A stretch of DNA of 64,000 bases from Pseudomonadota bacterium (lineage in GTDB: Bacteria > Myxococcota_A > UBA796 > UBA9615): the NCBI GenBank assembly GCA_024229515.1, contig JAAESI010000093.1:1-64000 (forward strand), read 5' to 3'. Of this stretch, positions 34,160-42,749 are shown piece after piece. The position numbers and the translations under genes are program-made. The stretch's first letter is position 1. Each line of letters opens with the position of its first letter. Under the pieces are notes generated by a model. It was not told the DNA's origin, ran no database searches, and was given only the letters and a program-made list of their open reading frames with translations.

Positions 34160-35739
34160 GCGGTCAGCACCGCGGAGCCGGGTTCGACCCTCGGCTCCTC
34201 GCACGAGTAGCTCCGGATCGCGATGTCGGGGGACTGCGCCTCGGTCCGCCGCAGACGTTCCAGCTCGTACTCCAGCCAGGTGTGATCGCCCGTCGGACCC
34301 ACCACGGACGCCCCCTCCAGCGCTGCGACGTTCTGGGGGCGGCAGGTCTCCATCCACTGGCGCACCCGCGCTCGCAGGCCGTCGCGATGGCTGGCGCTTT
34401 CGTCCCGACGTCCCCACCCGCGGCGTTCGAACGAGCTCGCCGCGCCGACTCCCCGAATCTCGAACGACTGCACCGGCACGGCCACGTCCTGCCGCGCTGC
34501 CCACGTGCCCGGCCACACCTCCAACGAGGCGGTCAGGGGGGTCGCGGGGGCGTGGTGGAAGTCGGCGGCGACGAGCAGGCCGACCCCGACGATGCCGATC
34601 GCGGCTCCCCGCCGCAGCCGGTCGGTGGGGAGTGCGCTCCAGCCGAGGGCGCACGCGACCACCAGGGCGGGGACGGTGGGCAGCAGGAACCGGTCGTCGA
34701 TCGGTTTGACGAGCAGCAGCAAGAACGCCCCGTGGCCGATCACAGCGGCCCCCAGAAGGGGCGCTGTCCTTCGATCCTCCCGCAACCAGACGACCAGCAG
34801 GGCCAGTCCTGCGAGGGCCAACAGCGGGCTCAGCACGGACGTGGCGAGGGTGGCGAGGTACCACTGCGTGCGCATCACGATCTGCCGATCGCGGCCGGGC
34901 CGGACGAGCCGCTCGAGCGTGCCTCCCACGACCGCGGTCAGGCCGACGTCACTCGATCCTGACTCCAGGCTCACGTCGGCCACGGACGCCTCCGCGACCA
35001 TCGACTCCAGCGAGCCGGGCGCGTCGGAGGCCCCCGCCCACGCCGCCACCCCGGCGATCCAGAGCCCGGCGGCGAGGCCGAGGGCGCCGATCCGTCGCTT
35101 GCGCAGCTCGGGGCGAACCGTCCAGCCGCACAGCGCTGCGCCGATCAGCAGCGGCGCCAGCGCCGGGATCGCGGGCCACTTGAAGGCGGTCGCGAGCAGC
35201 CCGAGGCCGGCCGTGACCACCCCCGCGAGCACCGGCCGCTCGTCCCGGAGGGTGAGGAACGCGGCCACGGCGGTCCACACCAGCGCGGTCATGGGGAGGT
35301 CGAAGTAGAACCGGACCGCGGAGCCGTGCAGCCCGGGCACCAGGAGGGTGCCCGTAGCGGCGGCGGCGGCGACGCTGCGCAGGCCGGTGAGGCTCCACCC
35401 CACGCTCGCGACCGCCAACGCCAGCAGCAGCAGCCACGCCGGCGCGGTCCAGGTCATCGCTTCGGCGCTCCGCCCGACCACGGGCGCGGCCCCTTCGGCG
35501 AAGGCGTACAGGCCAGGAGGAAACTCGCGGTCGAGCTCCCCGATGGCGTCGCCGAGGGTGGGCGGGGGCTCCGCCGTCAGCACCTCCTCGAGCGTCTGGC
35601 TCCAGCGCAGGCGGTCGGCATGCTGCTTGTACTCGGCCCCGTTGAGGCCGTAGGCGTCGAGGGGCTGCGCGCTCAGCCGAAGGCCGAGCAGGAGCAAGAG
35701 CGCCCCGGCGACAGCCAAGGGAACGGCGGCGGGCCTCAC
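34012..35739 (-). CDS. Multi-TM GT-C-like glycosyltransferase, paralogue 2
   Basis: 575 residues from GTG 35739. Same topology as the gene at 30226: first loop QPLDAYGLNGAEYKQHADRLRW, membrane segment AVRFYFDLPMTALVWTAVAAF, KPIDDRFLLPTVPAL, and the soluble-domain hallmark RGVGAASSFERRGWGRRDE. The pair surely arose by duplication. Overlaps the 3' part of the SGNH gene by 148 nt on the opposite strand. A TACAAT element lies exactly 6 nt before the start. Confidence 0.68.
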   Translation of the reverse strand: MRPAAVPLAVAGALLLLLGLRLSAQPLDAYGLNGAEYKQHADRLRWSQTLEEVLTAEPPPTLGDAIGELDREFPPGLYAFAEGAAPVVGRSAEAMTWTAPAWLLLLALAVASVGWSLTGLRSVAAAAATGTLLVPGLHGSAVRFYFDLPMTALVWTAVAAFLTLRDERPVLAGVVTAGLGLLATAFKWPAIPALAPLLIGAALCGWTVRPELRKRRIGALGLAAGLWIAGVAAWAGASDAPGSLESMVAEASVADVSLESGSSDVGLTAVVGGTLERLVRPGRDRQIVMRTQWYLATLATSVLSPLLALAGLALLVVWLREDRRTAPLLGAAVIGHGAFLLLLVKPIDDRFLLPTVPALVVACALGWSALPTDRLRRGAAIGIVGVGLLVAADFHHAPATPLTASLEVWPGTWAARQDVAVPVQSFEIRGVGAASSFERRGWGRRDESASHRDGLRARVRQWMETCRPQNVAALEGASVVGPTGDHTWLEYELERLRRTEAQSPDIAIRSYSCEEPRVEPGSAVLTAHSPGATAPGDCPPPGGWTVVEVLEDPAGGNAVSVWGTDPNSICRHQER

Positions 35740-35745
35740 CTCGTC

Positions 35746-35764
35746 ATTGTACGAAGGCTACGAT
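35746..35764. promoter_or_regulatory. Two divergent leaderless-type -10 elements
   Basis: Minus strand TACAAT (35746-35751) is 6 nt before GTG 35739; plus strand TACGAT (35759-35764) is 6 nt before GTG 35771. The start codons are 31 nt apart. -35 boxes are weak in both directions. Confidence 0.55.
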
Positions 35765-35770
35765 CGGTTC

Positions 35771-37675
35771 GTGGGAGCCCTCGCGATCGCCGCCGTCATG
35801 CTCCTGAGCAGCCACTTCGGCGTGCTCGCGGAGCCGGCGACGACGTCGGCCCGACACGCGGCCGTGCAGGAGGCGTGTGCGGCCCCGGTCCAGGTGGACC
35901 AGTTGGAGCAGCTGCTCGCCACCGGCCGGGTCGCCTCCGGCATCGATGCGGTGCGGATCGCCCAGTGCCGGCGGGACCCCGCGCTGGCGGGGTGGCTCTT
36001 CCTGACCGCCCTTCGCTCCCACGTGGAGGTGGTCCCCAACGACCCCGACCTGGGCTACCGCGCGGTGCGCAGCCTCCAGGACCTCCCGTTCGACGCGATC
36101 GTCGGCCCGATCGAGGCGGTCGACCTGAGCGGGCTCATCGACGGCGAGACGGAGCGGCTCGCCAACGACTGGCTCCGACCCCTGGGGGCCTTGCAGGACG
36201 GCGAACCCCCACCGATGACCGAGGCCCTTCGCGCCGACCTCGTCTCCGGGCTCGACGTGTGGCGGGTCACGGTCCTGAAGCGCGGGCCCCAGGGCCTCGC
36301 GTCGTTGGATCAGGACGGCGAACGAGCCAGCCTGTGGGTCGTCGACGGGCTGCGGAATCGGTACCTGAGCGTGCTCTCGGACGAGGGCGGCGCGCTGGGC
36401 GCGGCGGCCCGCGAGGCGCGCCTTCAGCTCGGACTGGCCGATGGAGACGTGCCCTGGCCCCCGCCCGTGCATCGGTCGGGGCATCGCCCGCCCCCGGACC
36501 TCGTGGTGGCGCCAGCGGACGAGGATCGCGTGGTGGTCGCGCCGGGGCGCGGCCGCACCCCCGGGCTCGTGCCCCTGCTCGTCCTGTTGGGGCTCACGGC
36601 CGGCTGGCTGGCAGCCGCCCGGGCGTGGCCGGAGCGTCGACGGGCCCTCTTCGCGGTGGCGGCCCTGAGCCTCGCTCCCGGGGCCTGGCTGGGGGCCGAG
36701 GCGGTGCTCGCGCTGGCCGGAGCGGAGGCGCCGATCGATGCCCGTCCGTCGTTCAACCTGGGCGGCGCGGTGGGGCCCGGACTGCTCGTGCGGCCCACCG
36801 AGATCGACGGCGCGCCGTACCTGGAGATCGAAGGCGGCTCCGCCCGCCCCGCGGTGTTCGAGGCGGCCCCCGTCGACGGCGCCGTGCGGATCGCGGTGAT
36901 GGGGGAGTCGAGCGTGTTCGGCGCGGACTACCTCAGCGAGGACGCCTTCGCGACCCTGCTCGGGGGCCGCCTCGCGGCCACGCTGCAGCGCCCGGTGGAG
37001 GTGATCAACGGAGGGGTCGGCGGCGTCGTCAGCGACGAGATCCTGCAGTTCACCCACCAGATGCTGACCACCTCGCCCGATCTGGTCGTCTTCTACCTGG
37101 GCTTCAACGACCTCTCGCCGCTGTCCACGGCTGCGGACCACCGGGCGTGGTCGCCGGCGACGATGGCGCTTCGGGGGCTGAGCGATCGCTCGCGCGCGGT
37201 CGGGGCGCTCCAACGCCTGGGGGTGCGGATCGGCCACGCGGAGCCGGATCCGACGGGGGCGTTCCTAGACGATCGCCCCACCACGCCGGCGGAGCGGCGG
37301 CGCATCGGCGCGATCGTCGAGGCGATGCTGACGGACAACCTGACCCGGATGGCGCGGGCGGTGCGGGCCGCTGGAGCCGAGCCGCTGATCGGCATCCAGG
37401 GCCAGCCCGCGACGGTCTGCCGGCCCGAATCGCCGTCCATCTCCACCTGTTTCGACGAAGCCCTCCGCCGCGCGGCGGTGCGGGCGGGGCGCCGGGCGGG
37501 GGCGACGGTGGTCGATCTTCCGGCCGCGATCGAGGACCATCGCACCGCTCGCGAGGGCGATGTGGGCGAGTGGGACTACTATTGGGACGCGGTGCATCCC
37601 TCACGACTGGGGCACCGCGTGCTGAGCGAAGCGCTGGTCCCGGCTGCGGCCGCGCTGTTGACGGAGGAACGCTGA
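35771..37675 (+). CDS. Large SGNH hydrolase with N-terminal helical and TM regions
   Basis: 634 residues from GTG. Signal or anchor at 2-20, an N-terminal helical region to about 230, two TM helices near 270-320 (LVPLLVLLGLTAGWLAAA, LFAVAALSLAPGAWLGAEAV), then an SGNH domain: IAVMGESSVFGADYL (block I), VINGGVGGVVSDEIL (Gly block), VFYLGFNDLSPL (Asn block) and DAVHPSRLGHRVL (DxxH). The C-terminal domain is complete and probably active as an extracytoplasmic esterase or acyl-transfer enzyme on glycans. The next gene starts directly at its stop codon. Confidence 0.75.
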   Translation: MGALAIAAVMLLSSHFGVLAEPATTSARHAAVQEACAAPVQVDQLEQLLATGRVASGIDAVRIAQCRRDPALAGWLFLTALRSHVEVVPNDPDLGYRAVRSLQDLPFDAIVGPIEAVDLSGLIDGETERLANDWLRPLGALQDGEPPPMTEALRADLVSGLDVWRVTVLKRGPQGLASLDQDGERASLWVVDGLRNRYLSVLSDEGGALGAAAREARLQLGLADGDVPWPPPVHRSGHRPPPDLVVAPADEDRVVVAPGRGRTPGLVPLLVLLGLTAGWLAAARAWPERRRALFAVAALSLAPGAWLGAEAVLALAGAEAPIDARPSFNLGGAVGPGLLVRPTEIDGAPYLEIEGGSARPAVFEAAPVDGAVRIAVMGESSVFGADYLSEDAFATLLGGRLAATLQRPVEVINGGVGGVVSDEILQFTHQMLTTSPDLVVFYLGFNDLSPLSTAADHRAWSPATMALRGLSDRSRAVGALQRLGVRIGHAEPDPTGAFLDDRPTTPAERRRIGAIVEAMLTDNLTRMARAVRAAGAEPLIGIQGQPATVCRPESPSISTCFDEALRRAAVRAGRRAGATVVDLPAAIEDHRTAREGDVGEWDYYWDAVHPSRLGHRVLSEALVPAAAALLTEER

Positions 37676-38929
37676 GTGGGTGCTGCCGCTGGATTGATGC
37701 TCGCGATCGTGTTGCAACCGCCGGTCTACGGGCCGTCCTGCCACGGCTTTCAGGCCGCGGCCGGGGACCTGGATCGGGATGGGCGCGACGAGTTCGCGAT
37801 CGCCTGCACGGGGGAGCCGGACATCGTGGTGACCCTGTCCGAGGCCGGCACGCTGGACCGGGTCTGGACCTCGCCCGTCGCCGAGGGGAGCCAGTGCGTC
37901 ACCTGGGGTGACTACGACGACGACGGGGACGTGGACCTGGCGGTCGCCGGCTACGGCTCGCCGGCGCGCATCTACCGCAACGACAACGGCGTCTTGAACC
38001 TGGGCTGGACCGCTGCGGAGCCGACCCAGAGCAAGGACTGCGAGTTCGCGGACATCGACGGCGACAGCGACGTCGACCTCGTGGTGGCCGGCAGCGGCAC
38101 CGACCAGATCTACGTCAACGAGGGCGGCGGGTTCCAGAAGGCGCGTTCGGTCTTCTTCGGTGACGAGACCGACGACATCGCCTTCGCCGACTTCGATCAG
38201 GACGGCGATCTGGACCTGCTCGCGGCCATCTCCGGCAAGCCGTCGCCGGAGATCCTGTTCCGCAACGAGTCCGGCTCGTTCCTGCGCCACTGGGAGACCC
38301 CCGCGGCGATGCAGGCCTCCGCGGTCGCGTGGGCCGACTACGACCGCGACGGCAAGCTCGACTTCGCCATCGCCCGCCCCAACGACCCCGAGGAGCTGTG
38401 GCGTCAGGCCAGCCCCGGGGTGTTCGAGCGCGTCGCCTGGAACCAGCCCGCATCCCACGCTCGAGAGATCCTCTGGGTGGACCTGGACCGGGACCAGTGG
38501 CCCGATCTGGTGGTCGGCCGGGAGGCCCCCCTGGTGGTCTGGCGCAACGCCAACCGGACGCTCACCGCGGAGCCTCCGCTGCCCGGCGACGAGGTGCTGA
38601 TCGAAGCGCTCGCGACGGGCGACGCCAACGCCGACGGCCGCCCGGATCTGTTCGTGGCGGCGCGGGATGGCGACCAGGACACCCAGCCGCGGGTGCGCCT
38701 GTACCTCGGGGGCGAGCCTCCGATGGCCCCCGGGGTCGATCAGGAAGACGCCCGAGACATGATTCCGGACCGCAACGACGCGGGCTGGGGCGATCCGATC
38801 ATCGAGGAGCCGAGAGGGCTGCTCGCCCGGATCTTCGGCTTCCTGTTCAAGGTGCTGCTTCTGGTGGCGATCCTGTTCGGGGGCTGGAAGGCATCCGAGT
38901 ACATCAAGACCCTCGACAAGAAGCCCTAG
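37676..38929 (+). CDS. FG-GAP/VCBS repeat protein with C-terminal TM anchor
   Basis: 417 residues from a GTG that follows the previous TGA with no gap. No strong export signal beyond a short hydrophobic N-terminus (GLMLAIVLQPPV). Six VCBS/FG-GAP blocks follow (GDLDRDGRDEFAIAC, GDYDDDGDVDLAVAG, ADIDGDSDVDLVVAG, ADFDQDGDLDLLAAI, ADYDRDGKLDFAIA, GDANADGRPDLFVAA), a seven-bladed propeller in outline. The C-terminus is a TM helix (GFLFKVLLLVAILFGGWKAS) with a short basic tail, so the propeller is anchored in a membrane. It probably supports the glycan-modifying genes upstream. Confidence 0.72.
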   Translation: MGAAAGLMLAIVLQPPVYGPSCHGFQAAAGDLDRDGRDEFAIACTGEPDIVVTLSEAGTLDRVWTSPVAEGSQCVTWGDYDDDGDVDLAVAGYGSPARIYRNDNGVLNLGWTAAEPTQSKDCEFADIDGDSDVDLVVAGSGTDQIYVNEGGGFQKARSVFFGDETDDIAFADFDQDGDLDLLAAISGKPSPEILFRNESGSFLRHWETPAAMQASAVAWADYDRDGKLDFAIARPNDPEELWRQASPGVFERVAWNQPASHAREILWVDLDRDQWPDLVVGREAPLVVWRNANRTLTAEPPLPGDEVLIEALATGDANADGRPDLFVAARDGDQDTQPRVRLYLGGEPPMAPGVDQEDARDMIPDRNDAGWGDPIIEEPRGLLARIFGFLFKVLLLVAILFGGWKASEYIKTLDKKP

Positions 38930-38948
38930 GGGACTGACCATCCGACCC

Positions 38949-39971
38949 ATGCGACGCCTGATTCTGCTCCCCGCGTTCCTCTTGCTCGCTTGCGGCTGTC
39001 CGACCAACCCCACCGAGACGGTGTGCGAGGACGACGACGCGCTCTGCCTCGTCAACGAGGATCGCTGCGAGGCGTTCCTGTCGGTGCGCGCCGTGCACGA
39101 CGACGACGTCTGGATGGTCGGCAGCGAGATGGAGGACGGCAGCTCGGGCCCCAGCGCCTGGAACTGGGACGGCGAAGGCTGGACCGCGCTCGCCCTCGGG
39201 GCGCACGCGGGCGAAGAGCTGTGGTGGGTGCACCCCACGGCCGACCGGGTGACCCTGGTGGGTACCGGCGGGACCATCCTGGAGCTCAATCGCGCCAGCG
39301 GGGACCTGCCGGTCCACTCCGGGCCTGACGCGGAGACCACCTTCTTCGGCGTCTGGGGCGCGGCGGCGGACGACGTCTGGGCCGTGGGCGGAGTCGTTGG
39401 GGGCGGCGCCCTGCCGGCGCTGTGGCACCGCGACGCCGACGGCTGGACCGAGGTCACGGTCGACGGGGCGAGCGAGGGCGAGCTCTACTTCAAGGTCGAC
39501 GGCACCGCCGCGGACGACGTCTGGGTCGTCGGCGAGCCCGGGATCCTGATGCACTGGGACGGCGCCGAGTGGACGACCACCGCGGCTCCCGATGGGCTCG
39601 AGGCGAGCAAGTTCCTGACGGTCGCGGCCAACGGCGACGACCCCATCGCGGTCGGCGGCCTGGGCAGCGGCGTCATCGCCCGCTGGGACGGCACCGAGTG
39701 GCTGGATGAGTCCCTCCCCAGCGGCGGGATCAACGGTGTCTGCGCCTCCGGCGGCGAGGCCGTCGCGGTCGGCAACTCGGGCTCGGTCCACCGCTTCAGC
39801 GGCGGGGTGTGGGAGTCGGAGTTGGTGCCGCTGACGTTCCGCGACTACCACGGCTGCGTGCTGACCGATTCGGGGGAGCTGTGGGCCGTCGGAGGCCAGA
39901 TCACGAGCCGCCCGCTGACCCTCGGCGTCGTCGCGTTCGAGGCCGAGCGCGGCATGGTTCAGCTGCCCTAG
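38949..39971 (+). CDS. Lipoprotein with DVWAVG-type beta-propeller
   Basis: 340 residues. Lipobox near residue 15 (FLLLAC, then GC). A Cys-rich head (VCEDDDALCLVNEDRCE) is followed by six repeats with the DDVWAVG/DDVWVVG signature (VHDDDVWMVGSEM, AADDVWAVGGVV, AADDVWVVGEPG), a BNR-like propeller seen in many myxobacterial lipoproteins. The last strand ends at residue 340. Ligand unknown. Overlaps the convergent thioesterase gene by 4 nt. Confidence 0.75.
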   Translation: MRRLILLPAFLLLACGCPTNPTETVCEDDDALCLVNEDRCEAFLSVRAVHDDDVWMVGSEMEDGSSGPSAWNWDGEGWTALALGAHAGEELWWVHPTADRVTLVGTGGTILELNRASGDLPVHSGPDAETTFFGVWGAAADDVWAVGGVVGGGALPALWHRDADGWTEVTVDGASEGELYFKVDGTAADDVWVVGEPGILMHWDGAEWTTTAAPDGLEASKFLTVAANGDDPIAVGGLGSGVIARWDGTEWLDESLPSGGINGVCASGGEAVAVGNSGSVHRFSGGVWESELVPLTFRDYHGCVLTDSGELWAVGGQITSRPLTLGVVAFEAERGMVQLP

Positions 39972-40381
39972 GTCTCCAGCGCGGCGATCCGCTCGCGGAT
40001 GACGTCGGGCAGCGGGCAGCGAGCCTCAGCGCGGTAGTCGTAGCTGACGATCAGGCCGGTCCCCTTGGCGGCCGCGGTCTGCAACTCGGCGGACCAGATG
40101 CGGTACTCCATCGTGAAGCGGTCCTCGCCCACGTCGGTCACGCGCGCGCCGACGGTCAGCTGGTCGGGGTACTTCAGCGGCCGTCGGAAGCGGCAGGAGG
40201 TCTCCGCCAAGATCGGTCCCTTGCCCGTGCTCTCCACCAGGTCGCGGTAGCCGAGCTTGTCGAAGTACGCGATCCGCGCCGACTCGAAGTAGACGAAGAA
40301 GACCGTGTTGTTCACGTGCTGGAACGCATCCAGATCGCCCCACCGGGTGGGGATCTCGATGGTCACCGGGAAGGCGTCCAT
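39968..40381 (-). CDS. Acyl-CoA thioesterase of the YbgC/FadM (4HBT) type
   Basis: 137 residues. The hotdog signature is complete: RWGDLDAFQHVNNTVFFVYFESARIAYF holds the catalytic Asp of the 4HBT active site, followed by strands SCRFRRPLKYPDQLTVGARV and MEYRIWSAELQTAAAKGTG. Acts on short or medium acyl-CoA thioesters in the cytoplasm. ATG 40381 lies 2 nt past the previous stop; an ATG at 40390 is the alternative. It is in one unit with the hotdog gene upstream. Confidence 0.83.
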   Translation of the reverse strand: MDAFPVTIEIPTRWGDLDAFQHVNNTVFFVYFESARIAYFDKLGYRDLVESTGKGPILAETSCRFRRPLKYPDQLTVGARVTDVGEDRFTMEYRIWSAELQTAAAKGTGLIVSYDYRAEARCPLPDVIRERIAALET

Positions 40382-40383
40382 GC

Positions 40384-40851
40384 CTACCATCGGTGGTACG
40401 CCGGGTGGTCGGGGCCGACGGCCACGAAGGTCCCGGTGCAGCGGGCCGTCACCTTGCCGTCGCAGGTCATCTCCGACTCGATCAGCGCCCTGGGGCCGTT
40501 CAGCTCGGCGGCCCAGGCGCGCAGCTGCAGCGGCTTGTCCGACGGCGTGGGGCGCCGCAACTTCACGTGGAAGTCGGCGGTCACGGTGCAGGGGAACTCG
40601 TCGTCGGGGTTGGCCTCGTGGATCGCCCACGCCGCCGCCCAGTTGCAGTGGCAGTCCAGCAGCGCGCCGATGATCCCGCCGTTGAGCACGCCCGGGAACG
40701 CCTGGTGGTGCGACTCGGGAGGGCCCCACGTGCAGACCACCACGTCACCCTGGGGGAACGACGCGATCTGGAGCCCTTGTTCGTTGGCGGGGCCGCAGCC
40801 AAAGCAGATGCCCTTGGCCCCGAACCTCATCTGAAGACTGGGTTCGCTCAT
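40384..40851 (-). CDS. PaaI-like hotdog thioesterase
   Basis: 155 residues from ATG 40851. A short Cys motif (GICFGCGPANEQGLQI) begins the protein, followed by the PaaI-type core AFPGVLNGGIIGALLDCHCNWAA (HG..N..I..LLD region with the helix Asp) and VTADFHVKLRRPTP. The N-terminal CFGCG..N..GL is typical of this subfamily. Cytoplasmic hydrolysis of acyl-CoA is likely. It is divergent from the Nudix gene across 19 nt. Confidence 0.82.
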   Translation of the reverse strand: MSEPSLQMRFGAKGICFGCGPANEQGLQIASFPQGDVVVCTWGPPESHHQAFPGVLNGGIIGALLDCHCNWAAAWAIHEANPDDEFPCTVTADFHVKLRRPTPSDKPLQLRAWAAELNGPRALIESEMTCDGKVTARCTGTFVAVGPDHPAYHRW

Positions 40852-40870
40852 GCGCCGTAGTATGCGCGCC
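40852..40870. promoter_or_regulatory. 19-nt divergent promoter between thioesterase and Nudix genes
   Basis: Plus strand TAGTAT (40858-40863) is 7 nt before GTG 40871. Minus strand CATACT (40859-40864) is 7 nt before ATG 40851. The two -10 elements overlap almost completely, as in 31969-31985. Confidence 0.5.
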
Positions 40871-41377
40871 GTGAACGCACAGATCCCCCGCACGGTCGCA
40901 TCGATTGACTGGGACGCCTGGGAGCCGACCGAGCGAGCCACGCTCCTGTTCGTGCTTGAGGCCGAGCGCATGCTCCTCATCCGCAAGAAGCGCGGCCTCG
41001 GCGCGGGCAAGATCAACGCCCCCGGGGGCCGCCTCGATCCCGGCGAGACGTCCCTCCAGGCGGCTGTCCGCGAGGTTCAGGAGGAGCTCCGCGTCACCGC
41101 CCTCGACCCCGTCCGCCGCGGTCAGCACAGCTTCCAGTTCGTCGACGGCTACAAGCTCTACGTCACCGTCTACACCGCCGCCGAATACACCGGCGTGCCG
41201 ACCGAGACCGACGAAGCGATCCCGCTCTGGATCGACAACGACGCGGTGCCGTACGACGAGATGTGGGCCGACGACATCCACTGGATCCCGGTGATGCTGG
41301 AGGGCAAGAACTTCGCCACCCGCAGCGTCTTCGACGGCGACGCGATGCTCGACTTCGTGATGGAGATCAGTCGGTAG
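40871..41377 (+). CDS. Nudix hydrolase (8-oxo-dGTP diphosphatase/MTH1-like)
   Basis: 168 residues from GTG 40871 (ATG 40862 possible). The Nudix box is intact: GGRLDPGETSLQAAVREVQEELRV. The preceding LLFVLEAERMLLIRKKRGLGAGKINAPGG and the downstream PLWIDNDAVPYDEMWADDIHWIPVMLEGK resemble the MTH1 oxidised-purine nucleotide hydrolases. Cytoplasmic nucleotide-pool cleaning is the likely function. Confidence 0.85.
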   Translation: MNAQIPRTVASIDWDAWEPTERATLLFVLEAERMLLIRKKRGLGAGKINAPGGRLDPGETSLQAAVREVQEELRVTALDPVRRGQHSFQFVDGYKLYVTVYTAAEYTGVPTETDEAIPLWIDNDAVPYDEMWADDIHWIPVMLEGKNFATRSVFDGDAMLDFVMEISR

Positions 41378-41894
41378 GACGAGCCCGGCCGGCCACCGTG
41401 TGGCCGCCATCGACGTTTCCGAAGGCGAACCCCCGGCGCTCGGGGAACGTGATCCGCCACTTGGTGCAAGGCACGCCCACGCGGACCTCGTCGGCGACGC
41501 AGCGTTCGTCCGAGACCCACTCGGTCTCCGTCCCGCAGGCCTTCGCCTCCTCGAGGTAGGGCGGCATCGCGGCCCACGCGCGACCGACCTTCTGGACCGC
41601 GTCGGTGCGTCCCTGGTCGTCGGCCTGGTGCTGGGCGACCGCGTACTCGTCCACCGCGGTGCTCCCCGCCAGCGACAGCCCCTTGAGGTACATCAGCCGA
41701 TCCGACAGGCAGCTGAGGCGCTCCATCTCCTGCTTCTGGTTGGCGTCGCGGCTCAGCGCCTCGACGTCGCGTACGGCCTGCTCGATCTCGCCGTGCTGGC
41801 GACCGATCTCGGCGAACACGGGGTCGTCGTCGGCCGACACGGCGGTGGGCACGACGAACAAGAGGGCGAGGGCAAGGGGGGCGAAGGAGCGCAT
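41367..41894 (-). CDS. Secreted helical protein of unknown function
   Basis: 175 residues. A signal peptide ends ...TAVSADD. The mature part is mostly helical (IGRQHGEIEQAVRDVEALSRDANQ) with four Cys (LSCLSD, ACGTET, RCVADE, VPCTKW). A TAGCTT element ends 7 nt before the ATG at 41894. Its 3' end overlaps the Nudix gene by 11 nt. No family recognised. Confidence 0.6.
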   Translation of the reverse strand: MRSFAPLALALLFVVPTAVSADDDPVFAEIGRQHGEIEQAVRDVEALSRDANQKQEMERLSCLSDRLMYLKGLSLAGSTAVDEYAVAQHQADDQGRTDAVQKVGRAWAAMPPYLEEAKACGTETEWVSDERCVADEVRVGVPCTKWRITFPERRGFAFGNVDGGHTVAGRARPTD

Positions 41895-41937
41895 GCCGAG
41901 CAAGCTAGGTACGGCCGCTCGGAGTTGGCCAGTCTCG

Positions 41938-42720
41938 TCACAGGAGGATGAACGGCGAGGTCTCGTAGGGCAGCTCGACCCGGCACGGGGTGAAATGTCC
42001 CTCCAGATCGAGTCCGCCTCGGTCCTGATCGACCTCCTGCTCGCCTGCGGCCCACTCATCGAGGCGGGCCCCCTCGACGGTCACGTCCCAGCCGTCATCG
42101 TCCTCGCTCGGCTCGATGACGAACTCGGCGTCGCGGATGTGCAGCGACCGTCGGGCTTCGAGGAACGCGTCGACGGCGTCGTTGATGAACCCGCGACTCC
42201 CGCACACGTAGCCGGTCCGAGCGGCGTCGTAGGGATCCTCCTTGAACCAATCGATCCGACCGCGCGCCGAGGCCGGATCCTCCATCGGGCCGTCGAGGTC
42301 GAACGAGCCCGCCTCGGGCGCTCCCCAGACCCTCGCCTCGGGGTCGGCGGTCTCCAGGAAGAACACCGCGAGGGTCTGGTCCTCGTGCAAGGTCTCGTCC
42401 AACACGCCGTCCAGCTCCCACCACAGCCCATCCCAGTAGTTGCAGGCGTCGTTCCAGCTGTCCGCGTCGGGAAACTCTTCGAGCAAGAGCTCGTCCCACG
42501 CTCGCTGGGCCGCGGGGAAGCCCTCGGCGGCCTTCTCACACCAGTTCGGCGTCGACGTGGCGACGAGCGCGTGCGACGTCCACTCGATGTCGTCTCCCGC
42601 GAACTCGAACTGGAGGTCGACCGCGCTCTGGAGGAGCCCGAACGCGTCGTTGTCGGTGACCTTGACGGTGCCGACGGTGCATCCGCTCAGGAACGCGCTC
42701 AGCAGGAGGACGATGCGCAT
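41938..42720 (-). CDS. Lipoprotein of unknown function
   Basis: 260 residues with lipobox LSGC at residue 14. The mature domain is acidic and Trp-rich (DACNYWDGLWWELDGVLDE) with five Cys. A DEHD-type catalytic pattern is absent. It lies 29 nt downstream of the selenoprotein gene on the same strand and may be co-transcribed with it. Confidence 0.6.
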   Translation of the reverse strand: MRIVLLLSAFLSGCTVGTVKVTDNDAFGLLQSAVDLQFEFAGDDIEWTSHALVATSTPNWCEKAAEGFPAAQRAWDELLLEEFPDADSWNDACNYWDGLWWELDGVLDETLHEDQTLAVFFLETADPEARVWGAPEAGSFDLDGPMEDPASARGRIDWFKEDPYDAARTGYVCGSRGFINDAVDAFLEARRSLHIRDAEFVIEPSEDDDGWDVTVEGARLDEWAAGEQEVDQDRGGLDLEGHFTPCRVELPYETSPFILL

Positions 42721-42749
42721 GTCCGGAGGATGCACCGGCGGGCGCCTCC

